From assembly GCA_021014325.1 (NCBI GenBank), contig JAJGQC010000676.1:70001-134000 (forward strand): a stretch of DNA of 64,000 nucleotides. The letters run 5' to 3'. Positions 20,369 to 32,010 of the stretch are shown here, in pieces; the first letter of the stretch is position 1, and each line of letters begins with the position of its first letter. The position numbers and the translations under genes were made by a program. This DNA comes from Plazaster borealis. Taxonomy: Eukaryota > Echinodermata > Asteroidea > Forcipulatida > Labidiasteridae. The notes under the pieces were generated by a model that was given only the letters and a program-made list of their open reading frames with translations, had not been told where the DNA came from and made no database searches.

Positions 20369-20455
20369 AAATGGCTCAGTTGGTGGAGCACTGACTCGAT
20401 AATCCGGAGGTAATCCGGAGGTAATCCGGAGGTCGCAGGTCCAAATCTCTTTCCA
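20369..20455 (+). mobile_element. tRNA-like SINE head with an internal 11-bp triplication
   Basis: A-box region TGGCTCAGTTGGTGGAGCAC and B-box region CGCAGGTCCAAATC, related to the copy at 10500-10567. Between the boxes the 11-bp unit AATCCGGAGGT occurs three times in a row (20401-20433), lengthening the variable-loop region. Confidence 0.7.
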
Positions 20456-20617
20456 GTCAATTTCCAAAACTGTTTATTAACTTTTATAGGTATATTTGTT
20501 TTATAGCTCAATGTTTTAACTGTTTTTCTATTTAAATTTACACACAGACAAAACTTTATGTTTTTGTTTGTTTGACCTCCACAATGCACAGATGGTGCTT
20601 CTTTGTGTCAGTACCTT

Positions 20618-20822
20618 TTTTAAAAAACTTTTAAAAAAATGTCACAGAAGTGCCTCCTATAAGAAAATCAGTCTTTTCCCTTAACAATGGTCCTCTGGCA
20701 AAATTTGCCAGTTATAGAACCTTAAAAACTTTTAAAAAATGCAACAGAAGTGCCTCCTATAAGAAAATCAGTCTTTTCCCTTAACAATGGTCCTCTGGCA
20801 AAATTTGCCAGTTATAGCACCT
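20618..20822. repeat. Tandem duplication of about 100 bp
   Basis: Two nearly identical copies run from CTTTTAAAAAA through CACAGAAGTGCCTCCTATAA and CCTCTGGCAAAATTTGCCAG to TTATAG(A/C)ACCTT. The few differences suggest a recent event. Confidence 0.92.
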
Positions 20823-21717
20823 TCGGGACCATTCCTATTCCAAGGGGTGCCATGGTCACTGGTCATGGTGGTCTGGCTTGCTAGGTCAGTGTTAAAAAGG
20901 ATTTATATGAAATATGGACACATGCAAAAGCGGAGTAACTTGGAAATGACAAGCTAACTGGTCCTGCTGGAAATGTTTAGGCCAAACTCTGAAAATAGTA
21001 CATCTTAACTACACCCCTAAACTTAGATTTATCTTACACTGCTGCTGGCAAGGATGTTGTTTTTTTACCCAGACTTAAACTATAAACAACGTGAAACTTT
21101 ATGCTTTCTTGCAAAGTTACCAATCTTACATTTAACATCTATGAAAATATTTGCAGGCATTACTATGACACCCAAATTCCTTAAATTTATTTTTTTATTC
21201 AACTTTCAAATTCAGGGCTTGAATTTGGGGAAAAAATCCACAAGACCGCAGGGCTTGTTGCTCAGAATTTTTACTGGACCGGAACATTTTTTACAAAACC
21301 AAAGTCATATGAGAAGAAAAAATCCCAAACGCCACAAAAACACACCAAAAGTTAACTTGTTTTTTCATACTTCTGCGCCTGTGCAAGTTTTTCACTTGCA
21401 GATTGCGTAACACAACACTGCGTAACACAACACTGAACGCTTTTTTCTTCCGGGCGGCAACACGACGGAGTCACAGCGCCAGTGCACAACTTGGACTTAT
21501 TTTCGGAAATAATGTCATTCATGGATGTATTTGATAGGTTTTGAACTCAGCAAAAGTGTAATTAAAGGCACCAAGAATAAGTGAATGGAGTTTCAGCTTC
21601 TCAAATTAGGTAAAAATATTTTAAAATGTTACTCAAAATTTTGTTCGCATTGTAAAGGATCTTTATACCCAGGACGTCAGTGCAGTGGCACTGACTGACG
21701 TCCTACCAGGGCTATTT
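20823..21717. other. No gene recognised
   Basis: The 118-codon open frame at 21054-21410 has a simple, AT-driven composition and no recognisable domain. A hairpin AGGACGTCAGTGCAGTGGCA...CACTGACTGACGTCCT occurs at 21670-21705. Confidence 0.45.
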
Positions 21718-22637
21718 TTAGACCCAGTTACTGGGGCGCTGTAGGCAGCCTACTACTCTTTTTTTTTCTCTCGAAATTTTGACATCTGCGGTCGTACTAG
21801 CGCCCCAGCGAGTCGCAGTATTGTACCCGAGGGGTGCACCCCACTAAATATGAAGAAAACAGAGCGTCGAGCTCATGAATATTTTGTAGGCCCTCAAAAT
21901 ATCCTATATTAGACAGATTTGAGAGCCCAATAAAAGGGGTAGAGTGTAAAAATGTTGCCCAATTGTAACCTGGGGGTTGTTGACTTCCAACTTGAGGTAT
22001 TTTGGATGACATATGCCCTGAAAAAATGGTCCTATTTGCCGAGAGGTGTAGGGACATTTTTCAAGATTGATGCTCGGACGTTTGGAAAATTACACTGGTG
22101 TAGGGGTGTTTTTATTTGGAGAGAGAATAACTCAACGGGACCAGGGACTCCCTATATTAAATTGAGCAGAGAATAAATTTTCAAGAGTCAATAAATACTT
22201 TTCACTTGACTGTAAAAAGGTGTGGGACTTTTAAGGATTTTTCGCGTATTTTTGAATATTTAGCCTTTTGCACTGAATGCTATGGGAGTGGAATTAGTGG
22301 GGTGCACCCCGAGGGATCTTCATCCAGCTCTCGGCTTGATTTTTGACGGGTTCTCTGCCTCAACAGTGATGACTACGCAGTTAAAAGGTAGGGCACCCGT
22401 CGACTAGACAGGCGCCTTGCCTCAACCGTGATAACAGCGCGGTTGAGGCAGGACACCTGTCCAATATTAGACGGGTGTCCTGCCTCAACCACCCTGTTAT
22501 TACATCAAGGTGGAGGCAAGGCACCCGTCTAAATTGAAGATCCCTCGTGGAAAATATTTATACGCTGGGGCGCTAGTACGACCGATGATGTCAAAATTTC
22601 GAAAAAGGAGTACAGCGCCCCAGTTACTGGGTCTATC
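21718..22637. mobile_element. 0.9-kb long-TIR element with nested internal palindromes
   Basis: Inverted ends of about 90 bp: the left runs TAGACCCAGTTACTGGGGCG ... CGAAATTTTGACATC ... CGGTCGTACTAGCGCCCCAG (21718-21811); the right is its reverse complement (about 22565-22637). Inside, GAGGGGTGCACCCCACTA (left) and AGTGGGGTGCACCCCGAGG (right) are a second inverted pair. A third set (22350-22530) repeats TGCCTCAACC and GGCACCCGTC in both orientations. No transposase frame. Confidence 0.8.
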
Positions 22638-23079
22638 TAGAACTATGGCTCCCGTGAGCCTTAGGAGTCACACATTTTAGGCCTCTGTAACGCTATACGT
22701 TTTCAAAATGGTGATTGATAGTTCAAGATTGTATGGTCAGCCGGTGTCGGGGAATTCTGTCCCCCCCGCACAGCGGTCCGTAGCCCCATTGTGCCAATAC
22801 TCTGGACTTCCTCCGATCATGGAGGATGTACCTCCAGGAGGTTACATTTGTTTTCGAAAAGAAACTCAAATTTTTATGCCGAGATTTTTTCCCCAGTTGT
22901 CACTTATTGTAGCTCATTTGTGGACAGCAGATTAAGTCGAAAAAGAGCAAAGAGCGCGCTCGTTTTGGTGTAATTTATGAAGAAAATCAGCGGCGTTACT
23001 GACACGGTTTGACTGCCCGTCATCCGTGATATTTTTTGATGCGCTAGTCTTGGTGTGCAAGACATTTCTGATTTACCTT

Positions 23080-23217
23080 TCACGCACAGCGCGGCCGACG
23101 ACCTGCTTATTCAACTCACAAATAACGCCCGCCACGAACACCTGACTTTAGCCCACGACCGCCCCGCACGCTATTTGGTGAGTTGAATGAGCATGTCGTC
23201 GGCTGCGCTGTGCGTGA
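23080..23217. mobile_element. 138-bp foldback MITE
   Basis: Inverted arms of about 46 bp. The left starts TCACGCACAGCGCGGCCGAC and ends CAACTCACAAATA; the right is the reverse complement with five or so mismatches. The loop is GC-rich. Confidence 0.88.
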
Positions 23218-23557
23218 CGAGCAACGTTTCCTTTGTAATTGTACTATTCACCTAAAACTTTCTCAACACATTGTACATACATTCACAATGCTAGCGCATC
23301 ACTTTTACCGAATTACATGCAAAAACCTCCTCAAGAAATGAAATTTCTTACTCAATACTCGCGACGATTTTGCTGTCAAAAGCACACTCAAAGCTTGAAC
23401 CCGAATGCGCAGACCAATCATTCGGCGCACAGGCACTGCTGTTCACTGCTCATAGCGCACAAATAAAGCCAACGCGGTGTGCTCTGGAAGCCTCGTGTAA
23501 CACCCCTTTCACAGAATGGTTGGTCCGAGCATTTGGGTTCAAGCCTTGAGTTAGCCC

Positions 23558-23850
23558 TAGGGCCCAATTTCATAGAGCTGCTTAACAGTCGATTCTGTGC
23601 TTACGTACGAGTTTCTGTTTCATAGTGCTGCTAACCGTAAGCACACGAAAAGGCATGCTAACCTTCCGGTGCTTACTGCACGAAAATGAATGACGTAACA
23701 ATGCAAAACCATTGTGAACGTGCAAGATGGCTGCCGTATTCATATTTTCTTGCTAACCTGTGAAATACGCTAAGGCTTAAGCAAATTTTTATGCTACAGT
23801 TAACACGAAAATTTGCTTACCGATAAGTAGCGCTATGAAATTGGGCCCTG
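23558..23850. mobile_element. MITE, family B (GGGCCCAATTTCAT)
   Basis: Termini AGGGCCCAATTTCATAGAGC and inverted GCTATGAAATTGGGCCCT. The interior repeats AAGCA/TGCTTA words in both orientations. Related copies occur at 49113-49297, 52300-53370 and 57230-57440, making this the most frequent small element in the window. Confidence 0.85.
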
Positions 23851-24245
23851 GCCACTTCTGTGGCCAAGCTAAATGTGTTCACTACCTCTTGGCTTGCCCT
23901 GAGTGTTTTGGATGTTTATGTAAATAACCTTTTAAAAAGATATTTCAAATAAAAAATAGTTCAATTTCCTCCGAATTACTTCTCTTGATGTATACTGAGC
24001 GCGGCCATTTTGGAACAATCCCAGTCATGCCAATCAAATCACGACGTCATCAGCTGTCCGGGCTGTGGGGGGAGCGAGGGTGCTCACAATTCAACGGATG
24101 TTTCATGTGACACATACAGTATCGCGCGCGCTAAAATAATGCGCATAGTCACCAGGCTATATTCACATACAACGTCTGTTAAATTGTTCACTCTTTTGCT
24201 CCGTTTGTGGAACCTTACAACAGCCTGTTGGTTTTTGACCGCCTA

Positions 24246-24320
24246 TGTCAATGTGAAGGTCATTATGGCTAAAACAGAAGAAATGTTGTCCAAGCGATAA
24301 CTTCAGCAGGACTTGGCATA
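24246..24320 (+). repeat. Fragment of the 125-150-bp repeat family of 39790-40370
   Basis: Shares AAGGTCATTATGGCTAAAAC, AAATGTTGTC, GCGATAACT and GGACTTGGCATA with the units at 39790-40370 and 41600-41740. A further diverged piece may lie at 24570-24660. Confidence 0.7.
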
Positions 24321-24661
24321 CTAAGATGTTGTTCCTAACCAAGCTGCGACAAAAGTGAAACTTCTAAAACTTTGCATCTTCTTACTTACAAGTGCCAGAA
24401 CAATAAGGGGGGCTCCTGTTGGTCCATTAGTCAAAACAAAACAACTTGCGTGACCAATCGCACACCCTTCGTGCTTTGGTTGTACGCCAACTGATCTTGC
24501 TGATTGACGCAAGCCTGGCACGCATAACAAAGCCGTGTATTTAAAAGCATCTGACCATGAATGTGGTAAAATGAATTTTCTTCAAACTTGGTGTGTGGAT
24601 TGGTGTAAAAACCTTAGAACTTCTTTTTTTACCACCAAGGTCAAATAATGTCAAGAGCCAG

Positions 24662-26377
24662 TCCAGGCTGGCGGGGCATTCATGTTTACCAAACCTGTTG
24701 TTTCTTGTTCATTACTATAATTGCACATTGGTTAGTGTAACCTTTCATTGATGACTGTTTTTGTAAACATCGTTGTTTCCATATACATGTAGGTGAGCTT
24801 TGTATTCAGTTTGATGCCAAAGTTCTACGTCAGGAATGGGACTCAACAGACTGTGGACTGGCGTTGGGCGCTTCAATGCCAACATCTGCATGTGGAACCT
24901 TGCTGACAATCCAGCCTGTGACTCGCACAATCATACCACCATATTAACCAGAAACATCTCCTGCGTACCTCAGGTGAGTTTAACATATTTCATAGAAGGT
25001 CTTTGATGGATTTTGAAGCAGTTTTTTGTCACACTCTGTTTTTTATGTAGAAATTCGTCCAGTGGTAGCAAGAAACACTTGAGTGTTCACTCGGACCCTA
25101 CATGTGCCAGATAATGTCCAAATGTTAAAAAAGTGTTGGTGAGTCCTGTAAGTTGGACTACACGTACATGTAATGTACACTATGTAGCTGTATGGTACCA
25201 TAGTAGATAAAGTAATTCATACATTTTCACATGATGCACTTAAATAATACAGTGTATATGTACATTTATCTATGCTTCCTGTCTATGAATTTTTGAGTCG
25301 TTAGCTACCCAGTATTTGATTTATTTCCCTAATTATCTAAGCTCTTAAGAGTGTGGCAACATCCCCCAATTTTACCCCGACACTCCAAAAGGTCCAACAT
25401 TTACCACCACACCATCCAAGATATATTTTTTTTTTAAAAATCTGTGCATTTCTCAACAATGTTTACATCTAAGTGACTTCTTTACATGCCCTGATATTGT
25501 ATAGGATTATTGGAGTCCTTTAGTTTATTTCCCTAACATCGAAGTTCTTAAGGGCGTGGCAGCATCCTCAATCTTATCCTGATGAGCGAAAGGTGCAATA
25601 TATTTACTACCACACCATATGTTTTGTAAAAGTCTGTAAAAAAGCAACACAAAAACAAAACAAATCTCTGGCACCTGACCCCCCCCCCTTAGGTGTGAAA
25701 AATGGTCTATTCTAGGATATCAGGGAATTTGACTCCCCCCGGTCATTACACTTTGGAGAAATGGCTTAATTAGTCATTATGTGGTTTGGTTTATTCGCCC
25801 CTTGACTCAGTCAAGGGATAAACTGCTTTTACTTGCTGAGAGAAGATGTAGTTAGTGTTCACTTTAAAAAGAGCTCTAATGTCAAAATTCAGTTTTGTGA
25901 TTCACATATCTGACATTCATGGACAAATTGTGACAAGTCTCTTACCTAACTAGGTGTAAAATGTCATCCTCTTTCAGTGTTTCATTGGATGTCAACATTC
26001 AATTTCAAACTTTTTGGGGTTGAATAGCCTATCGTGGAAAACAATTAGTGTGTGATTTCTCTGAATATTTCATGATTTCAGGATTTTCTTCAAAACATTT
26101 TCAGTCTTTACGTACGTAAACAAATGTTACAGACCGATTATTTGAAGTGAGACGTCATTTCAAAGGGCACGTCAAGTCAATGACTGGGGGTATTGAGGCA
26201 ATGTAAGCCCTTACACTGTGTTACATACAACAATGTTGGTGGCAGCAGATTCACCTGCTAAATTTGTTGTTTAAACATGGATTTACATGCACCTGTTGAG
26301 TCTGCTGCCACCAAGGGTCCAAAGGCATCCATTGTCTCTTTCTGTCTAGTGCTTCATGAAGAATGTATCTGGCCTGG
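24662..26377. other. No gene confirmed
   Basis: Two related segments (25310-25440 and 25515-25640, both with TATTTCCCTAA...CTTAAG and GGCAGCATCC/GGCAACATCC followed by ACCACACCAT) indicate an old local duplication. A hairpin with 12-base arms GGTGGCAGCAGA/TCTGCTGCCACC spans 26235-26311. One exon-like stretch (24834-24973) is discussed under rejected items. Confidence 0.45.
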
Positions 26378-26763
26378 TTAAAGGGTCTTTATACGTTTAG
26401 TAATCACTCTTAAAATTAATGGCAATAGAAACCTACTTGGTTAGAAGTAGGCTACAGCAGATTTCTATAGTATAAAGCATTTTGAGAATCATTTCACTTT
26501 GAAGTAATGTGGTTATGGTTATGGAAAAAGATGTGAGTTTTTATCCCTGAAAATTTGAATATTAGAGAATGTGTATTCCAATTGCAGATTATTCTTCCTG
26601 AGTGGACATAACCGCTCCAGATTTTTTGACAATATCTCAAAAATGCTACCACCTTTTAAAATGAAATTTTCACAGGTTAGTTTCATGGCATATATATCGA
26701 CAACTATATAGGATTGAAACAAACAGTGGGTTCCAATTACCAAACGTATACAATCCCTTTAAA
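26378..26763. mobile_element. MITE, family C (TTAAAGGGTCTTTATACG)
   Basis: Inverted ends TTAAAGGGTCTTTATACGTT and ACGTATACAATCCCTTTAA. The interior contains GTAATGTGGTTATGG and CTCCAGATTTTTTGACAATA. The element split by the 3-kb insertion at 32208-35209 belongs to the same family, in opposite orientation. Confidence 0.8.
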
Positions 26764-27109
26764 TGTTGCTCATGTGCTGCATGTTCAGTACATGCAGAGC
26801 AATAACTTTAAAAAGTCGTTTTGAAAGCTAAATGAAAAATTCCAGAAAAACACCAAAAATCCACTTGATGCTGTACATTTTACATTTGTATAACACACCA
26901 TTGATGATGGAGATTTCACACCCCTTCATTAATTGACTAAAATACTCATGCAAGGAAACCTCCTATTCATGCCCAAATTCATTGGCGCTGCATACACCAA
27001 GGGAATACTTTGCACTTGTAAATGGTCACATGGAATCAGATCAGAAGTAGTGGCAGAATGTTTTGTTTTATAAAATATGTTAAAATATTTTATAATTGGA
27101 TTAATAACT

Positions 27110-27692
27110 AATTTTTTTAAGAGGAAGGGAAATGTCAAATTCAATTTTGTGACGTACTCATTTTCCAATAGATAGAGTCTCTAACCTCATTTTAAAATGG
27201 TGTAAATTGACATTGTATGCGATACCTTTCCAGTGTTGAAAATTTGTCAACATCCAAAACATCTGATGACATCATTCTGAGAAACATGGGTCTCTACGTT
27301 TTTGCACGGGGATGTTTTGGTTCACTCCTGACTTTCAAGAATATTGAATGAAAAAGCATTGTATTTGACCTTTTGACTGACAAAAAATTCCTCCTTGGAA
27401 CGTAAAGATCCCTTAGTTGTTGAAATCCAATGACATCATGTTTCAAATTTCGCTCTGGAAAAGGTGGTTATGAATCAAAACATCCCCGTACAAAAATGAA
27501 GAGGCCCATTTATCTCAGAATGATGTCATCAGATGTTTTGAATGTTGACAAATTTTTCACTGGAATGTCGAATACAATGTCAATTTACACCATTTTAAAA
27601 GGAGGTTAGAGACCTGTAATTTTTTCCCCACTGACATGAGGACTCAATCTATCACAAAATTGAATTGGTCATTTCCCTTCCTCTTAAAAGTT
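27110..27692. mobile_element. Foldback element, family D, intact copy
   Basis: Two inverted arms of about 230 bp run from TTAAGAGGAAGGGAAATG through TCATTTTCCAATAGATAGAG, AAAATGGTGTAAATTG and TCAACATCCAAAACATCTGA to GGGGATGTTTTGGTTCA; the second arm ends in CCCTTCCTCTTAA. The centre holds a short unpaired piece (about 27330-27460). Other copies: 37065-37690 and 42045-42440, with an end fragment at 37945-38025. Confidence 0.85.
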
Positions 27693-27955
27693 ACATGTTA
27701 AAGCTAAGTTACAGCTGTAATACACATGGATTTTAATCAACAATGTTTTAACAAATAAGTTATGGCCACACACTTGCAGGGCCACACCTTTCATGTGGGC
27801 ATTACGGGGTCCTGCCATTGTTGTTGTTCTATTCCCTTTTCTGAAAAATTGTGATATATCTTATAATACTCTGTCTGATCTTTTACATAACAATGTAACT
27901 TCTGCATTGAAAAACAACCACCAGGTACATCATGTTGTATTATGCTAGATGAGGG

Positions 27956-28150
27956 CTGTTACTGCATAATACTCCAGCATCAAAGAAAGAAAAGACCCTT
28001 TCAAACAAAGTCCAACGAGACCAGTCCTTTAAGTTGTACTGTTGACATGTATATGGTTTTCTCTCCACTGTAAAACAACTCAAAGTAAATGATGGTCAAG
28101 TCTTTACAGAGAGGGTCTTATCTTTCTTTGATGCTAAAGTATTACAACCT
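27956..28150. mobile_element. Foldback MITE of about 195 bp
   Basis: Arms AGCATCAAAGAAAGAAAAGA plus CCCT (about 27972-27996) and AGGGTCTTATCTTTCTTTGA plus TGCT (about 28109-28132), with weaker pairing outside. Confidence 0.75.
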
Positions 28151-28754
28151 GACACACGCGCGAGTTGTTATGGTTGGTCATGGTGGTTGAGTCAAAACAG
28201 TCGGTTTGCGTATCGGGGCCTACCACTTCAAAATGAAATATCTTCCAAAGTCGCAAAAAGTCTCAGCCAATTTTGATTTTAAACTGTTGCTGAAGGTTCA
28301 GGCTTTTAGAAAAAGTGAGAATTAAAGTGGCAATCGGCGGAAATATATTTTTTCTTTGCCTCTTAAGAAAAATAATGACTTTAAAAAGGCATTTTGTGTG
28401 GTGTTTCAGGCTTTTTCAAACAGTAAACAGAAATCAAACTGATTCTAAATTTAATTTTCATAAAATATAGACTGTAAACAACTATCGACACGGTTTTCAT
28501 GGCGTTATCTTCTATGAAATGCTCAGAGCAGCAAGTTAAAATACTTGTTAATCTTAACAGTTTACATCACATGTTTTACAATTTTGTGACTATACAAGGG
28601 TTTAACCCATATTTTAAAGTGATTTTGTCATTAATTCTTTAATACAATATGCATCTGGACCACTGGGAACATTAAACAAATAGGAGTATTGATTTTTGAA
28701 ACAATAATTATTTGCCTATTTTGGCGCAGTTTGACCTTGAACTGGCCCACTGTG
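28151..28754. other. No gene or repeat recognised
   Basis: Nothing beyond ordinary AT-rich sequence was seen. Confidence 0.45.
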
Positions 28755-29040
28755 TGTTGGTTCGAATTCCCTGTCATGACACTTGTGCCCTTGAGCAAGG
28801 CACTTAACCATAATTGCTTTGTAAAAAGTTGGGACAGTAGTGCATTCTGTTCTACCAGCCAGGCTCCTAGTGGATGATACCCATGCCTACATCCTTATGG
28901 ACTGTAAAGGGGGTAACCCTATTTCAGCCCCAGGAGTAGGTGGCAAAGTGCCCCTGGTGACAGTTGATTTGGGTCAACAGCCCAAATCAATTAACTTTAG
29001 CCCTCACCTAGTGGCCGTCCGGCCTTGTGATGTAAGGTTA
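28755..29040 (+). mobile_element. SINE, 5'-truncated copy of the 4630 family
   Basis: Begins in the B box (GGTTCGAATTC at 28759) and continues CATGACACTTGTGCCCTTGA then GCAAGGCACTTAACC. The later part (CCTAGTGGATGATACCCATG and on) differs from the copy at 4630 and may be an alternative 3' body. Confidence 0.7.
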
Positions 29041-29861
29041 ATTTCTCATTAAAAAATTCTTTAAAATATTTTTTAAAAACAGGAACCTCAAAACCACAGC
29101 AAGCCTTATGTCCAAGTGTCCAATAGTATTTTACAATCAAAGCTTAAACTTTTCTTTGTTGGAAAAGAAAAGACAGAAACATAGTTTTGAAGTTGTGTTT
29201 GAGAGAACAAGGTTGCAATTGGGGTTCATTTAGACTATAATGATCCACATAAAGTATGCCTCGAAATTGTGTGGTTTTTCTTTTACTTCTTGAACTAACA
29301 CAGTCTGCCATTTTGTAGAGCCAATTGTTTTGACTCCTCATAACAAACGGTTTGTATAGCCCAAAGCGCCCAATCCAAGGCAACGTGTCCCTTTAGTAAG
29401 AACAATGGTTGTAATGTATTTCATAACATTATGTTAAAACTATAAATCTTACTCCACCAATTAAAACATCTTTCCAACCATATTCATAGAAGGCTGTGTA
29501 CTGTCTGAGTACAACTTGTCTCAATAACAATTCTTCCAGGATTTTGGCCAATCTCAATTAAGATCCAAATAAAAGATTAAATTGCGAGGAAAAAAACTAG
29601 TAGAAATGTGCACCAAGTATTATTCTAAATGGCCATTACATGATCTGATAGTGAAACAGCATTTGCATCTAGTTTCAATTTTTTTCCCCCTGAGTTCAGA
29701 CTAAATTAGATAAATGAGACACCATTGCTTTTAATGAGTGTAGGGTTATTATTTGTTTGTTTGCTGTTTCAGTCTTTTGTATTTGACAGTATTGACAGTA
29801 ATTTCTCAAACTGTTACCGGTAGCTAATAGTCCATGAGCCCTGGGCTGAAATTTCACATAT
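29041..29861. other. No gene recognised
   Basis: AT-rich sequence without a clear exon or repeat. Confidence 0.4.
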
Positions 29862-31361
29862 TGGGACCAACTCGAGAGGCTGATTCTAATATCACTTTTC
29901 TTGTTGCAAATAATAATCCACAACTCACCATAAACTACGACAGCCTTTTAAAAAATTTGATTAATACCAGTTTTCGAAAGATTTTCACCGTGAAATTTGA
30001 AAACTCTTAGCCTCTTCTGTTGTTGTTAAGCCAACGGCTGTTTAGATAGAAATTTTTTGTTTAAGCCCATGCATTTGCATGGAGAGTGAATATTTCAGTT
30101 GTGCATACTCAAACAGCTGTTGTATGCAGCACCTGTATGCGTGCCCGGCCTTTTACATGTATATCCAATCAAGAAGACACTTTGGAAAGAGTTCAGATGC
30201 ATTTTCTATTTTTGTCTAGGTCTCCCTTCAAGGGCTTTATATATTTCTGACAAAGAAAAGTGTTATCATCAGTCCGATAGATTCAGTTTGGACTTCAATT
30301 GTTAAATAACAGGATCCATTTTCTAGTCAGTTTGTTGTTAAATGCTTATATAACATGTGTGATTTGCCAATTGCTAATTGTTGTTGTTAACCCTAGATGA
30401 CGCTGTGATGTAGTGAAATTTCAACACAAAAGGGCGAGAACAAATGCTGCTCATCACTCTCTTTTTTATCGTTTTCTCGGGCTGTAGGATGCGATCCACT
30501 CTGAAGTTAAATATATGTTTAGCCTTCATTCTTTTACTCAAATAATTAGAAACATCTACTGGCACCGGGTTCTGGGGTTCCCTTGACATAAATTAAATAA
30601 GGGCTTGTAGGGAACCTTTTCTTCTTTCTTTTTCTTGTTTAATATAGGCTATTTCCACTCTGCTTTTGTTCTCTATGCATTTTAGATACAGTGTTTTAAA
30701 AGCTATATTTGTACAGGCAACAAATGGAAGGGGGCACAATGTGCCCAATCCTTCTGCCATCGACCCCACCCCCAGTCCTGATAAGGTTAAGTACACATAT
30801 TTGGTAAATATTCATCTCCCATATTCAGAATAAAATATAAATTAACTATTTTCAAAGATCCTTTGCTAAGGGGGAGACAGACCTACTGTGCATAAAATCA
30901 TAAGTATATTACTAAATATGTAAAATTTCAGCCTATGGCTCATGAACTAATAGAACAAACCTGCATCACAACCTTCTCTAAACTTTACTAACAACTGGTA
31001 TAACAAACGCATTTTTCAACAAAATGTCACCTATACCAATAAATATCCCTCTTGATGACTTTATTAGAAAAAGTACAGCAGCCTTCTGACACAGAGAAAC
31101 ATTGTTGACAGGCAGCCATGCTTGACAAGCGACAAATACAACGGCTGTTTGAGTATGCACAACTCAAATATTAGTTCTCCCTGCAAATACATGGGCTTTT
31201 CAACAACAGAAGAGGCTAAGAGGTTTCAAATTTTACCAGGAAAATCTTTTGAAAACTTGTGTTAATCTAATTTATTGGAAAGGCTATCATAGTTTATGGT
31301 AAGTTGTGAATTATTTACAACAAGAAAAGTGATATTAGAATTAGTCCCTGGAGTTGGTACC
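29862..31361. repeat. Diverged inverted repeat, arms of about 270 bp
   Basis: Arm 29862-30150 and the reverse complement of 31111-31361 share GATTCTAATATCACTTTTCT, TCTTAGCCTCTTCTGTTGTT, AAGCCCATG.ATTTGCA and GTGCATACTCAAACAGC. Similarity is moderate with several gaps. The 960-bp centre contains no recognised gene. Confidence 0.75.
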
Positions 31362-31655
31362 GGCAAGTGTAGCTGGCTCATGGGCTATGATGAATAATGC
31401 AAGCTTACACACGTGGGGGACTTGCCTCAAAACAGAATACTGTGTGCATGGTATCGTGTTTGTAATGACATCTCTCCCAGAACCAATCATGGCTTGTCTC
31501 TGCACATTACAGAGGGGAAACAAAGTAAGAAAGATACAAAGACTTGATAAGTGGTGATTGCTTACAGAAAAAGAACAAATTATTTTGTTTCTTCGTAAAG
31601 TTATACCGAATTAAACATAAACAATAGATTGAACCCAATTTTTGCGGGATTTGGA

Positions 31656-31935
31656 ACTAGAGCAAGCTAGTCGAAACGTTGAGACCAATCCAAGAACTGA
31701 CTCCGCGGTAGTACAGTTAATTACGATCCTATAAGCTAAAGTAGTAGTCCCAGCCTAATTCTATACCTTCCGCCCAGGTAATAGTTAATAAACAAGACAG
31801 TTCTTTTCAGAACTGAGAAGTCTCCCGAACACCCGAACAATCTACTCCGCGGTAGTAGAATTAAGCAAGACAGTTCTCTAAGAACAAACTCTACCTGGCA
31901 AGTAGATACACACATGGTGTTACCGCAAACAAAAT
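31656..31935 (+). repeat. Dispersed repeat with GTCGAAACG hairpin, long copy
   Basis: Starts ACTAGAGCAAGCTAGTCGAA and includes GACTCCGCGGTAGTACAGTT, a second ACTCCGCGGTAGTAGAATTA, and the end ACATGGTGTTACCGC. It lies just upstream of the first visible FReD exon. Confidence 0.7.
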
Positions 31936-32010
31936 AATTTATTGATACCTCACCATGCAATGCCTCAAATCCTATAATGATAACATGATTTGTTATGTTT
32001 AATCCATCAG

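Noticed and set aside
21054..21410. 118-codon frame
   Set aside because: Composition follows local AT-rich sequence; no motif or supporting context.
24834..24973. Exon-like stretch with donor CCTCAG/GTGAGT and a frame reading MGLNRLWTGVGRFNANICMW and on to two N-glycosylation sites
   Set aside because: Several frames are open, the acceptor is weak, and it ends in phase 0 whereas the first visible FReD exon needs phase 1. It could still be a real exon; cDNA would decide.
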